A DNA stretch of 64,000 bases, from NCBI GenBank assembly GCA_945910005.1, contig OX246747.1:16066746-16130745 (forward strand). The letters run 5' to 3'. The position numbers and the translations under genes were made by a program. Below are positions 21,823 to 33,095 of the stretch, in pieces. The stretch's first letter is position 1; each line of letters begins with the position of its first letter. Source of the stretch: Isoperla grammatica. Taxonomy: Eukaryota > Arthropoda > Insecta > Plecoptera > Perlodidae. The notes below the pieces were generated by a model. The model had not been told where the DNA came from, made no database searches, and saw only the letters and a program-made list of their open reading frames with translations.

Positions 21823-22259
21823 GCGGGGCGAGCGTAATACAAAACAGAAAATTATGTAAAATACCAACACATTTTTTGTACACAATCCAAAATAACCATA
21901 TTATTCGCAATTAGATGTTTCATATTAATGCTGAATATTACAAATGTATGATTAAAATTGAAGATTTCACAGCAATCAAAAGTCAGGTGTTTCTTAAATA
22001 AATGAAGAAACAAGGTCTATTTGCCTTTGAGACTGTTTTGCTAACAAAAACATTAATAATGCATAATGTTGTTACTAAATGAGGTATTGTGAATAGAATA
22101 CAACTACAACAAACATGGTATGTTCGTATCTTCTTTAGTTATAGTTATTTTAATATTGTCATGCGCTACCAAAAAAAAGAGGCGTCGGTCAAGTTCAAAG
22201 CGTCGTGACGCCTTGTTGAGTCAGTGATTTCAAAAGTATCATACAAGGCGTTATTCCCT
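21823..22259. repeat. diverged direct duplication, copy 2
   Basis: Counterpart of 20885-21300. The AGGCGTC...GACGCCT stem is kept in both. Confidence 0.8.
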
Positions 22260-22263
22260 GGAC

Positions 22264-22570
22264 ATGGGGGGGCTGCGTCAAGTTGGCCCTCCCCACGGAA
22301 AAAGCGTTATATCTCGAGAACTAAACGTGCACAAACGAAAATGTTTAGTGCACAAACCTGCACAAACGATCCACATCATAAAATGTTAACATTTGACATA
22401 TGGGGGGGCTGGTCAAGTTGGCCACCCCACAAAAAAAATGTTATATCTTAAGAATTAAATGTGCACAAACGAAATTAGTTCGTGCACAAACGTGCACTAA
22501 CGATGCACAAACGATTGAGATAACAATTTACCCTAAACTTTATAGTGGGGGGGCCAACTTGACGGAGCCC
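22264..22570 (-). repeat. inverted partial array of the G/C-run element (2 units)
   Basis: Reverse complement of the left two units of the array at 17713-18232, including the distinctive boundary unit (TGAGATAACAATTTACCCTA) and the same terminal GGCCAACTTGACGGAGCC. Confidence 0.85.
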
Positions 22571-23370
22571 GAAGATTCCGTCGAAAAGCACGCGAGTGCT
22601 CAGTGAGCGCGGGGGCATGTGTATTTCTTATGAGGGATGCTGCTCCGGCCACAGCATCTCGTCTATGCATGAGTTTAATACAGAATATCGCTCTTACCCT
22701 TGACGCGCCACTCTCTTTCATGTGCTTTAAAAACTGCACTGGGAGCTGCTCCAGTCGCAGCATCCGGGCTTGAGGAGGTCTTGGACCCGTTTTTTTATGT
22801 TTTTGAGAAGGAAAATAAATGGCCGAGCACATGACAAACACGTGGTCAGTGCAGCATTTAAAGACGGAAGACCCCCCGTGACCTAACAAGGACTGGACTA
22901 ATTGTATAATGCAGAGGCATGTTGCCATATCCTCAGTCAGACAGTGTTTTGGTGCAGTCAAAATTGCACAGAAAATGTAATTTGGACCACCCTAGCAACG
23001 CTGGGTTTATATTTGACTTTGCGAGCGTTCATGTCACCCCTCCACACCCCCTATTGCATTCGGCTTGGGTCTTCTGACGGCCATCGAGAACAGTGTTGAG
23101 AAAACTGTTAAGATTAATGCATGTGCTAGTGAATGTGTGTGTACGTGTAAACTTAAATAAACTTATAAATTGTGTGAAAGATGGATTTTCTGCATCGGTG
23201 TCGATGATCAACTGCCGAGACTACATGTAAGTGTTTTCAATATATTAGAACTTCTATGACTGACTACATGTGAGGGAAAGTGAGTAATGAAGACGTATAT
23301 AGGCCTAAGTGTTTAGAGATACATAGGCAATTACTTTTGCAGCACCCCCCCTAAATATTTCACGAGCCGC
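22571..23370. other. no supported gene
   Basis: A minus-strand frame of 142 codons (22533-22961) overlaps the repeat array and shows no motif. An (ATT)n run starts at 23371. Confidence 0.3.
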
Positions 23371-23373
23371 CAC

Positions 23374-23420
<47 letters not shown>

Positions 23421-23446
23421 GTATTTTTACTATTATTATTATTACT
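23371..23446. repeat. (ATT)n microsatellite
   Basis: ATT units with a few interruptions. Confidence 0.95.
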
Positions 23447-23452
23447 ATAGGT

Positions 23453-23608
23453 CTCGCAAAACAACCTCGGTAATGCTTTCGTCATCAATCAATGACGTGT
23501 TTACGGTCTCGGCCAACCCGAGCAGGTATCTGAATTAGCCACGGTCGCTGGTTGGCTGCCGCTCACCCACCCGTGACGGAAGCATTACCGAAGATCTTTT
23601 GCGGCGAG
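23453..23608. mobile_element. foldback element, family F, copy 2
   Basis: Left CTCGCAAAACAACCTCGGTAATGCTTTCGTCA is matched in inverse by the right CTCGCCGCAAAAGATCTTCGGTAATGCTTCCGTCA (short gap). The inner CGCTGGTTGGCT and GCTTTCGTCA motifs are shared with 15001-15139. Confidence 0.75.
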
Positions 23609-23756
23609 TTTATTAGTATTATTATTATTATTATTTTTATTGTTGCAATACATACAAACTCGGTCAAAACCGGCATAAACATGTTGTACGGACACAAATG
23701 TCAAGTATTTCCATGTGTTTACCTTATTAAAATCTACTTAGAACTACTTAATATAT

Positions 23757-23808
23757 CTTCTTCTTCTTCTTCTTCTTCTTCTTCTTCTTCTTCTTCTTCT
23801 TCTGCTTC
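23757..23808. repeat. (TTC)n microsatellite
   Basis: About 16 TTC units. Confidence 0.97.
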
Positions 23809-23993
23809 TCAAATGCCCACATTTGGCTATACTACTTAATATATCATTGTCCCCATTATTTTTTCCAAACCGAACTGTGGATGCTATGTACGGTCGTGGC
23901 CGATTTGTACTCATCCCAGCATTCGCTCTTTGTACGGTGGAAACCACGAAAACCACCATCGGGATGGATAACTTCTTGAAGTCTTCATTCTTC

Positions 23994-24420
23994 TTAGTTC
24001 AAAAATTTTCGCACTATCCTACACGTGTTCAAAATAATTGCTATTTGCATCTCGATGTATATGTTCGGTTGGAGACCAATTAGTTTAATACTGTCATGGA
24101 GTTTACGTGGAACAATGCCATTTGCTGATATAATTAATGGTATAACAGTTACATTATTCTGCTTCCACAACCTTTTTATTTCAATAGATAATTCCTTATA
24201 TCTGTTTATCTTTTCCCGCCAAGTTGTCTCTACATTGTGGCATAAAGGGACGGCAACATCAATTAAAATCGTTTCTTGTTTCTTCTTGTCAATAAATATA
24301 ATATCCGGTCTATTGTGATGTATGGTTTGGTCTGTAATAACTGCCCGGTCGTAATATAATTTGTAGTCTTTACGGAATGACTGCAAACAGTGCATAATAT
24401 GGAAACAAAGATTTCGAAAA
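23994..24420 (-). pseudogene. LINE ORF2 C-terminal fragment
   Basis: The minus-strand frame reads Y-D-R-A-V-I-T-D-Q-T-I-H-H-N-R-P-D-I-I-F-I-D, then I-D-V-A-V-P-L-C-H-N, K-Y/R-Y-K-E-L-S-I-E-I-K-R-L-W and V-I-P-L-I-I-S-A-N-G-I-V-P. This NRPDI...DVAVP...EK-Y-L-EI-W...VP order is the conserved C-terminal segment of a group of non-LTR retrotransposons. The frame is intact to TAA at 23994-23996, but the RT upstream is missing. The apparent extension beyond 24420 is antisense of the next gene. Confidence 0.75.
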
Positions 24421-24483
24421 CTAGAAACTGTAAAAGTAGCTAGAGACAAAAGTTTGACCACTCTGCACACAACGATACACCAA

Positions 24484-25285
24484 ATGACTGAAGAAATTGC
24501 TAGACTGGAACATGAAAAAATAGAAGCGACCAAGCAATTAGAAGTGTTACAAAGGCGAATGGCGATTTTGCAAGAAAGACTTAATGGTATGGCTGGTGAT
24601 CCTGTAGGAAATGAAAGCATACAGCCTACCGGCACAGCTCCTGATCCTGTACGAAACGGAAGCCTACAGCCTAGGCCTAAACGAAACTCGGAAGTTGGGG
24701 GAAAGACAACTAGGCCTACCTACATTGATGGAGATCTTTTTCTAATGGAAGATGCACCCAATGTAGCATTAGTTCATTGTGTGGGGGAGGATTTTGACAT
24801 GGCAAGAGGAATCGCTGTTACTTTTAGAGATAAGTATGGCAGAGTGAATGAACTGAAAGCTCAATCAAAAACAGTGGGTGATGTAGCAGTGTTGCAGGGT
24901 GTGAGGAGGGGACCAGTGTATTATATGATAACCAAACAAATATCAAAAAGGGACAAACCTACTCTAAAATCTATACACAGTTGCTTGGTAAAAGTTAAAA
25001 GCTACTGTGAGGAAGCTAAAGTGGATACAATTGCCATGCCTAAAATAGGTTGTGGTTTGGATAAATTGAAATGGAGGCATGTTATTAAGCTCATTACATC
25101 AGTGTTCTCTGGGTCCGATATACAAGTTGTAGTTTGTACATTGGATAGAGCCAGCAGGCTCAAAGTAAACAATTCTTTGGATCCAGTACAGGTACATGAT
25201 GCTGGCGATGAGAGTACACATCAGATGGGGGATGATGATGTTACTATCTTAGGTGATTCAATGGTGTTTAATCTAAATAAGATAG
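24484..25285 (+). CDS. LINE-M ORF1, 5' part: coiled coil, macro domain, start of SGNH domain
   Basis: From ATG 24484, residues 1-38 form a heptad-rich coiled coil. Residues about 80-220 are a macro domain of the TARG1/OARD1 class: D-L-F...V-H-C-V...D-F-D-M-A-R-G-I-A-V-T-F, Y-Y-M-I-T-K (Lys151) and P-K-I-G-C-G-L-D-K-L-K-W (Asp193). In human TARG1 the equivalent Lys84 and Asp125 form the catalytic pair that removes ADP-ribose from proteins, and both are kept here. Residues 253 onward begin V-T-I-L-G-D-S-M-V, block I of an SGNH hydrolase, and stop at the insertion at 25286. The rest of the SGNH domain lies at 34578-35071. Upstream in-frame codons are open, so a 5' extension is possible. Role in retrotransposition is unknown. 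Confidence 0.85.
25283..25285 (+). repeat. TAG target duplication, left copy
   Basis: TAG immediately before the left TIR; the partner is at 34576-34578. Confidence 0.6.
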
Positions 25286-25306
25286 CTACCCTGCTGAAAA
25301 ATCTGC

Positions 25307-25568
25307 TTAGATCTTTCTAAATCTACCAAGGGGTTTAACCAGATCCAAGCAGACGCCTTCAAGCTCTTCTTAGAGCTGACTTAACTAATCAGAATAAAGA
25401 AGTCACCAAAATTTCAAAAAAGAAGAATATATCAGCATCAATAAGAAACAAGCAGTACACTTGAAATGTCAGTTCTAAGAAGTATTGAGAAGGAGTAGAT
25501 GCAAGAAGAAATAAGAAGAATCAGTAAGATACTACTATTTAAGTGGACGCTAGTAGAAATAGTAAGTA
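25307..25568. other. left subterminal region of element G
   Basis: AG-rich, no gene. Contains decayed pieces of the 73-bp unit (AAGAAGAAATAAGAAGAATC). Confidence 0.5.
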
Positions 25569-27790
25569 GTGGATGTAAGAAGACATGAGCAGAATCAACA
25601 AGTACCACACTGTTATCAGATCCTAGTAGATAAAGTCAGAAGTGGATGTAAGAAGACATGAGCAGAATCAACCAGTACCACTGTGTAATCAGAACATAGT
25701 AGATACAATCAGAAGTGGATGTAAGAAGACATGAGCAGAATCAACCAGTACCACTGTGTAATCAGAACATAGTAGATAAAGTCAGAAGTGGATGTAAGAA
25801 GACATGAGCAGAATCAACAAGTACCACTCTGTAATCAGATCCTAGTAGATACAATCAGAAGTGGATGTAAGAAGACATGAGCAGAATCAACCAGTACCAC
25901 TGTGTAATCAGAACATAGTAGATAAAGTCAGAAGTGGATGTAAGAAGACATGAGCAGAATAAACAAGTACCACTGTGTAATCAGATCCTAGTAGATATAA
26001 TATAAAATGGATGTAAGAAGACATGAGCAGAATCAATAAGTACCACTCTGTAATCAGATCTTAGTAGATACAATAAGAAGTGGATGTAAGAAGACTTGAG
26101 CAGAATCAACAAGTACCACTCTGTAATCAGATCCTAGTAGATACAATAAGAAGTTGATGTAAGAAGAATTGAGCAGAATCAACAAATACCACTCTGTAAT
26201 CAGATCTTAGTAGATATAATAAGAAGTGGATGTAAGAAGACATGAGCAGAATCAACAAGTACCACTCTGTAATCAGATCTTGGTAGATACAATAAGAAGT
26301 GGATTTAAGAAGATTTGAGCAGAATCAACAAGTACCACTCTGTAATCAGATCTTAGAAGATACAATAAGAAGTGGATGTAAGAAGACATGAGCAGAATCA
26401 ACAAGTACCACTCTGTAATCAGATCTTGGTAGATACAATAAGAAGTGGATTTAAGAAGATTTGAGCAGAATCAACAATTCACTCTGTAATCAGATCTTAG
26501 AAGATACAATAAGAAGTGGATGTAAGAAGATATGAGCAGAATCAACAAATACTACTCTGTAATCAGATCTTAGAAGATACAATAAGAAGTGGATGTAAGA
26601 AGATATGAGCAGAATTAACAAGTACCACTCTGTAATCATATCTTAGTAGATACAATAAGAAGTGGATGTAAGAAGATATGAGCAGAATCAACAAGCACCA
26701 CTCTGTAATCAGATCATAGTAGATACAATAAGAAGTGGATGTAAGAAGACTTGAGCAGAATCAACAAGTACCACTGTGTTATCAGATCCTAGTAGATACA
26801 ATAAGAAGTGGATGTAAGAAGACTTGAGCAGAATCAACAAGTACCACTCTGTAATCAGTTTCTAGTAGATACAATAAGAAGTGGATGTAAGAAGAAATGA
26901 GCAGAATCAAGAAGTACCAGTGTGTTATCATATTCTAGTAGATATAATAAGAAGTGGATGTAAGAAGACATGAGCAGAATCAACAAGTACCACTCTGTAA
27001 TCAGATCCTAGTAGATATAATAAGAAGTGGATGTAAGAAGACATGAGCAGAATCAACAAGTACCACTCTGTAATCAGATCCTAGTTGATATAATAAGAAG
27101 GGGATGTAAAAACTAATTAGCAGAATCAACAAGTACCACTCTGTAATCAGATCCTAGTAGATACAATAAGAAGTGGATGTAAGAAGATATGAGCAGAATC
27201 AACAAGCACCACTCTGTAATCAGATCATAGTAGATACAATAAGAAGTGGATGTAAGAAGACATGAGCAGAATCAACAAGTACCACTCTGTAATCAGATCC
27301 TAGTAGATATAATAAGAGGTAGATGTAAGAAGACATGAGCACAATCAACAAGTACCACTCTGTAATCAGATCCTTGTAGATACAATAAGAAGTGGATGTA
27401 AGAAGACATGAGCAGAATCAACAAGTACCACTCTGTAATCAGATCTTATAGTAGATATAATAAGAAGTGGATGTAAGAAGACATGAGCAGAATCAACAAG
27501 TACCACTCTGTAATCTATCCTAGTAGATATAATAAGAAGTGGATGTAAGAAGAGATGAGCAGAATCAACAAGTACCACTCTGTAATCAGATCCTAGTAGA
27601 TATGATAAGAAGTGGATGTAAGAAGACATGAGCAGAATCAACAAGTAACACTCTGTAATCAGATCCTAGTAGATATTATAAGAAGTGGATGTAAGAAGAC
27701 ATGAGCAGAATCAACAAGTACCACTCTGTTATCAGATCTTAGTAGATATAATAAGAAGTGGATGTAAGCATCAAGTGCAGAATCAACAAG
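25569..27790. repeat. satellite-like array, about 73-bp unit, about 30 copies
   Basis: Each unit runs GTGGATGTAAGAAGACATGAG, then CAGAATCAACAAGTACCACT, then CTGTAATCAGATCCTAGTAG and ATACAATAAGAA. Units differ by a few substitutions. The period is not a multiple of three, so the frames within it are incidental. Confidence 0.95.
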
Positions 27791-28636
27791 TACCAGTCTG
27801 TAATAATCAGTGCCTCGTAGAAGAGCCCCTTCAATTTCGTGTGACCCCCAACTTAAACAGTAAGAATAATGGTTCAGGCACGCAATCACATCGTACATCC
27901 CGACACTCCTGAAAAATATAAAACTACATACAATTTTTTTATCTCATATCTCCCGCCCGTTATATTTTTTCTTATTTGCAAACTGCGAATGAGAAGTGGG
28001 CAGGGTAAAAGGGGGGCGGCGTGGCGCTAGGTAGCGAAACCGTAGCCGGGGGGTGGGGGACGGGCAGTACAATCGCATCACAACTTGTCGAGTTGTGAGG
28101 GTGCATTCGAATTAGTGCAAAACTATCCCTAGTTCAAATGACTGACAACAAAAAGGCTTTCTGACTCCAAAGAAAATTGATCTTATGTATTTTTCCGGAC
28201 ATCTTGTGATGATAAGTTTGCACGATTTTCCGCCTTCGGCAAATGATTCTATACCGCCACCCCTTCTCTTTCAAATATCAATACACTTTTATAAGTCTAT
28301 GGTTAAACTATGAATTCACCCAACAAAGACCCTCAGGATGAAATTCTAGGTGTCCTAATGGAGCAAGCAGGTAACTGTGTATCCGCTGAGTGAGAGTATA
28401 TTGTTTAATTGTATCTCAAGAATGTATAATGATTAACGATGAAGTTACGTTTATATCTGACATCAAAGTCAGTATCGCGGGCGACAGCACACGAAGAGCC
28501 GTAAAGTACGCCGAAAATGTAAATGTAAAAAATGTTGGTACGGGTAGGGTTGATACAATTGTTGGTAGTCTAGGTAATTATTTACAACTTACGAACTTAA
28601 CTACAACTATTTACAATTATTATTTACATTTGATAA
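27791..28636. other. unique sequence inside element G
   Basis: A short ATG frame at 28312 reads M-N-S-P-N-K-D-P-Q-D-E-I-L-G-V-L-M-E-Q-A-G before GTAACT, a possible donor. A later frame (28390-28650) contains V-S-I-A-G-D-S-T-R-R, which resembles SGNH block I. No intact gene is demonstrable. Confidence 0.3.
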
Positions 28637-29067
28637 CAAGAATAGAATAGTTTAAACTAGAAGAAGAACGAATGAGACTAAACAAGTTCCAACAAGAGCT
28701 TGTTATAATAAGAACAGCACAGTTTGAACTAGAAGAAGAATACATAAGATGGAACTAGATGCAGTAAGATAATTTTGTATCAAGAATAGAAAAGGTAGTT
28801 AAAACTAGAAGAACGAATGAGACTAAACAAGATCTAACAAGAGCTTGTTATAATAAGAACAGCACAGTTTGAACTAGAAGAAGAATCCATAAGATGGAAC
28901 TAGATGCAGTTTAAGATCATTTTGTATCAAGAATAGAATAGGTAGTTAAAACTAGAAGAAGAAGAACGAATGAGACTAAACAAGATCTAACAAGAAATTA
29001 TTATATAATAAGAACGGCATACTTTGAACTAGAAGAAGAATCCGTGAGATGGAACTAGATGCAGTGA
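28637..29067. repeat. tandem array, about 140-bp unit, three copies
   Basis: Each unit contains AAACTAGAAGAAGAACGAAT, AACAAGAGCTTGTTATAATA and AAGATGGAACTAGATGCAG. The AACAAGAGCTTGTT segment is itself palindromic. Confidence 0.9.
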
Positions 29068-29139
29068 GTTAATTTTACATTTTTTTATCCATGTTACGTT
29101 TAAACGAACTACACGTATTTGTATTGGGGTAGTAATGTT

Positions 29140-29625
29140 TTGTGTATTTGTTTGTCACGGCGATTCTGTGCATCGACCCATACTGTATGGATGGGTAAGG
29201 GCGATTCAGTGTCCGTGCCAAGGTGATCCTGTGCTACGGCCCATACTGTATGGGCACAGATAACGGATTGTAGGTAAAGGTTTTGACACATAATTTTTGT
29301 GTCACTGCGATTCTGGGCTACGGCCCATAGGTACTGTATGGGTCGAGGCCATTCTGGAAGAGACCAACAAAATTACTTTTCTGTCACAAGACCCATTCGG
29401 AAACACTTTGACAATTACCGTGGTATATTTCGGTGCTACGGCGATTCTGTGCTACAGCGATTCTGTGTCAAGACCTACACTTCTTGCCCACACCACCCAC
29501 ACTGTTCAAGGACTTTAACAAAACTACTGGTCTGTGTCAAGACCCATTAGGAAACACTTTCGTTGAAGAATTCTGTGTCACGACGCTTCTGTGCCAAGGC
29601 GATTCTGTGCCAATGTCCCGCCCCT
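29140..29625. repeat. irregular repeats of GGCGATTCTGTG with CCCATACTGTATGGG
   Basis: (G)CGATTCTGTG-type motifs recur more than ten times at uneven spacing, several followed by CTACGGCCCATACTGTATGGG-like palindromes (29239, decayed at 29178 and 29323). Confidence 0.8.
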
Positions 29626-30869
29626 ATTTGTCGAATGTTAATTATAATAGTATTACCTTCCGTTCACCGATATATCTAATAATCTTTAATATGTGTTTGT
29701 ATTTTAATAACTATAAGCATAACACACACTAAAATACTTAAGTTTTACGAATACTAAATTTGTTGGTGAAACTTTAGTTGAGACAATATATTATCTAAAT
29801 CTATTCGAAAAGTGTATCTTCTCTAGAAGCTGGGTTGTTCCAATAAACCTTTGCACGACTGGAAAGCGGAATCATTAGGCTTACCATTTATGTACGGTTC
29901 AGCTAGCACAGTTGCAATATGTTTAAACAATGACAAATTTGTAATTACTACACTTAATGTCTAAAACCCCAAAATTATTATAGTTTACCTGCCCCAATGA
30001 CGGGACAGCTTGACCACAGATAACGGATTGGCTTGACGATGTTTGTTCAACCTTGCATTGCACTGAGCGCCTGTATGTATGTGACACCCAATGCGTAGCT
30101 GTAGCGCGGGTTGCCTAATCTTAGGGCGATAGTCAAGATCGTGCCGATTGTTTCTTGAAGAAATCGGCCTTTTCGCCTCCGGGGGAGTAAATATCAATAA
30201 ACAATACATAAATCGGGTTGTGTGCATGATTGTAAACTACAGTAAACAGTTTTTGTCGATCAATTATGGAACAAAATGGTATATATGTGTGCGTGAAAGA
30301 AAATATAGTGATGCATAATATTATTGAGTGGTGCATTAGAAGCCCAATATTCCGTGAGTATGCTAAAGAATTCGATGAAAAATACATGTTCTAAAAATAG
30401 TATTTGAAATATTTGACTTTGAGGAATACTAAGTCCCCCAAATTAGGTAAATTGCTTTATTCTAATGTTATCTCATTTAATGGGAAAGACAAAATTACCT
30501 GTTCCATCAGTAGGCCTCCATACATCACAATGAAATAAAATTAAAACCGAAACGGGATGTTTCGCCGCGTGGTGGGTAATGACACGGATAAGGGATTGTA
30601 ATAAGGTGATCCTTATCTTGACGTTTCGTCCTTTCTGTGAGGGACATCCTATCAACACACGACACGACGCGGCGCAAACTTCCCGTTTTATTTTTATTTC
30701 ATTAATACCGAGCCGCGAAAGCTTAAAATGTGAATTAATAATAATGATAATGATACTGATAAACGTTTTATACCCTCTTCAGGCGACTGCGTATTGCCGT
30801 ATTGAAATAGTTGGGAAGGAATGTTCGAGGGCTATTAGTTTGGCTCAATCCCGGCATTCATCCTTCGTC
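29626..30869. other. no supported gene, inside element G
   Basis: AT-rich. ACAGATAACGGATTG recurs at about 29260 and 30016, and as a variant near 30590. No domain recognised. Confidence 0.3.
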
Positions 30870-30985
30870 CTTGTGAGTTGTGACTGAGGAAACTATCATA
30901 AAAACCTTCAGCCCAGTTGCCGGTAGCAAGTATCGAACCGGTAGCTCTCGAATTAGAAGCTCGTGAGCTCTATCAGTTGCACTAT
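30870..30985 (-). mobile_element. tRNA-derived SINE (SINE-R, copy 2)
   Basis: On the minus strand: TAGTGCAACTGATAGAGC (A-box region), GGTTCGATAC (B-box), then CTGAAGGTTTTTATGATAG and TTTCCTCAGTCACAA. Same order as 19623-19745, with diverged head and conserved body. Confidence 0.7.
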
Positions 30986-31049
30986 TGTAATAATATAAAC
31001 CACGATCTCTGCAAATCCTGGCTTGGGCACGGATGTCATGTGTTGTTTT

Positions 31050-31120
31050 TTCATTCTCATAGTCAACCACTCATCGTCTCGATTAGCCTCGTTGCAAAAA
31101 TATGGGACGTAAACCCCAAG
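31050..31120 (+). mobile_element. SINE-T core fragment, sense +
   Basis: ACTCATCGTCTCGATTAGCC...GGGACGTAAACCCCAAG is the family 3' end in sense orientation; the tail has become (ATC)n. Confidence 0.75.
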
Positions 31121-31677
31121 TATCATCATCGTAATAATAATTATCATAATATGTATGTGTGTTATTATGTATGAAGGACACACACTACAACCATGCTGTC
31201 GCAAAAGATTACTACCGCCACCGGTATTTACATCGTATTCGTATGACCACCTGCAGATATGGCCATCATCACTCGCATGTGTGAACAAGCAGTGAAAGGA
31301 ACCATGTCCGGCCGTTAAAACTTATTTGAAATTTTTACAATGCCACATGCCTACAGGGATGGGCTCGCCGAGTTCCTTCCATTCAAGGCTAACCGCTCAC
31401 AGACCCGCCGCATTCTTCTTCGGCACTCTGAACGAACAAGTCGCAGGCATTGGACACATAAAGCCGCAGGTGTAGAAGAAGAAGACCATACCATACGATT
31501 GTATTTTGTTGTGTTGCAGATGATCTTGCTTACATGAAGTTGGTCTAGAGCTGATTGTTTCCACGCTCAGTTGTCAAAAATTAGCAATATACACTATTTC
31601 TGTTTCAGACCTCGCTCACCACCAATCTGTCATGTTGGAAATCATATTTTCTCGTGACGGCAACCATGTCGAATTAC
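31121..31677. other. no supported gene, inside element G
   Basis: A 65-codon + frame at 31340-31537 (Arg/His-rich) has no recognised family. Confidence 0.3.
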
Positions 31678-32800
31678 ATTATTACTGCGATTCAGCTTCA
31701 TATTACCATATTACGCACCTAATACAACTTCTCTGTTTCAGAATGCTGACGTTATCACTGCGATTTAGCTTGATATAATATACAAAACTTCTCTGTTTCA
31801 GATTGCTAACGTTATCACTGCGATTTAACTTGATATAATATACAAAACTTCTCTATTTTAGATTGCTGACGTTATCACTGCGATTTAGCTTGATATAATA
31901 TACAAAACTTCTCTGTTTCAGATTGCTGACGTTATCACTACGGTTTAACTTGATATAATATACAAAACTTCTCTGTTTCAGATTGCTGACGTTATCACTG
32001 CGATTAAACTTGATATAATATACAAAACTTCTCTGTTTCAGATTGCTGACGTTATCACTGCGATTTAACTTGATATAATATACAAAACTTCTCTATTTCA
32101 GAATGCTGACGTTATCACTGCGATTTAACTTGATATAATGTAGAAAAACTTCTCTGTTTCAGATTGCTAACGTTATCACTGCATTTTACTTGATACAATA
32201 TACAAAACTTCTCTGTTTCAGATTGCTGACGTTATCACTGCAGTTTACTTGATACAATATACAAAACTTCTCTGTTTCAGATTGCTGACGTTATCACTGC
32301 GATTTAACTTGATATAATGTAGAAAACTTCTCTATTTCAGATTGCTGACGTTATCACTGCGATTTCACTTGATATAATATACAAAACTTCTCTGTTTCAG
32401 ATTGCTGACGTTATCACTGCGATTTAACTTGATATAATATAGAAAAACTTCTCTATTTCAGATTGCTGACGTTACCACTGCGATTTAACTTGATATAATA
32501 TACAAAACTTCTCTGTTTCAGATTGCTGACGTTATCACTGCGATTTAACTTGATATTATGTACCTAATTAATTTCCACAGTTTTAGATTGCTGACAATAT
32601 TTAAGACGTTGACACTGAGATTTAGCTTGTTATTATATGTACCTAATGAAACTCCACTGTTTTAGATTGCAGGCGCTTACACTGCGATTTAGCTTGTTAT
32701 AATGTACCTAATAGAGCTCCGCTGTTATAGATTGCTGACGTTAGCACTGCGTTTTAGCTTATTATTTATGCACTAACACTCCACTGTTTTAGATCTCTAA
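31678..32800. repeat. 60-bp tandem array, about 15 clean copies plus decayed ones
   Basis: Unit GATTGCTGACGTTATCACTG, then CGATTTAACTTGATATAATA, then TACAAAACTTCTCTGTTTCA. From 31741 it is in perfect 60-bp register for about nine units, then slips by 1 bp. The last units (32580-32800) are diverged. Confidence 0.96.
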
Positions 32801-33095
32801 GTGTAGTAGTGTCTTGTTGTTTCTAGTCCGGTATGTTCTTATTGACAATAGTTCATTCGTGTCAAGCTGGGTCTAGTGGAGCCTTATTGTCTCTCTTTGT
32901 ATGTGCTCTTATTTAAACTTGCCGATTCTTGTGGTCTTGTTGTGTCTGATTGTATAACGCTTGTTAGAACTTATCTGTACTTGCTTTCTCTAGTCTTGAC
33001 TGGTGTTTCATTCTTGTCTGTTCTTGTCTCTTTGAAACTTGTCTGATCAATTGGTACAATTTAATAAAAAAAGATGACACGAATTTTCAACAGGG

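Noticed and set aside
22533..22961. 142-codon minus-strand protein
   Set aside because: Overlaps the repeat array, has no motif, and the composition looks like translated non-coding DNA.
24421..24635. N-terminal extension of the minus-strand LINE fragment
   Set aside because: It is the antisense of the LINE-M ORF1 coiled coil; its composition (Cys/Ser-rich) is not LINE-like.
25569..27790. CRISPR-like array
   Set aside because: Repeats are contiguous, with no unique spacers, and the genome is eukaryotic.
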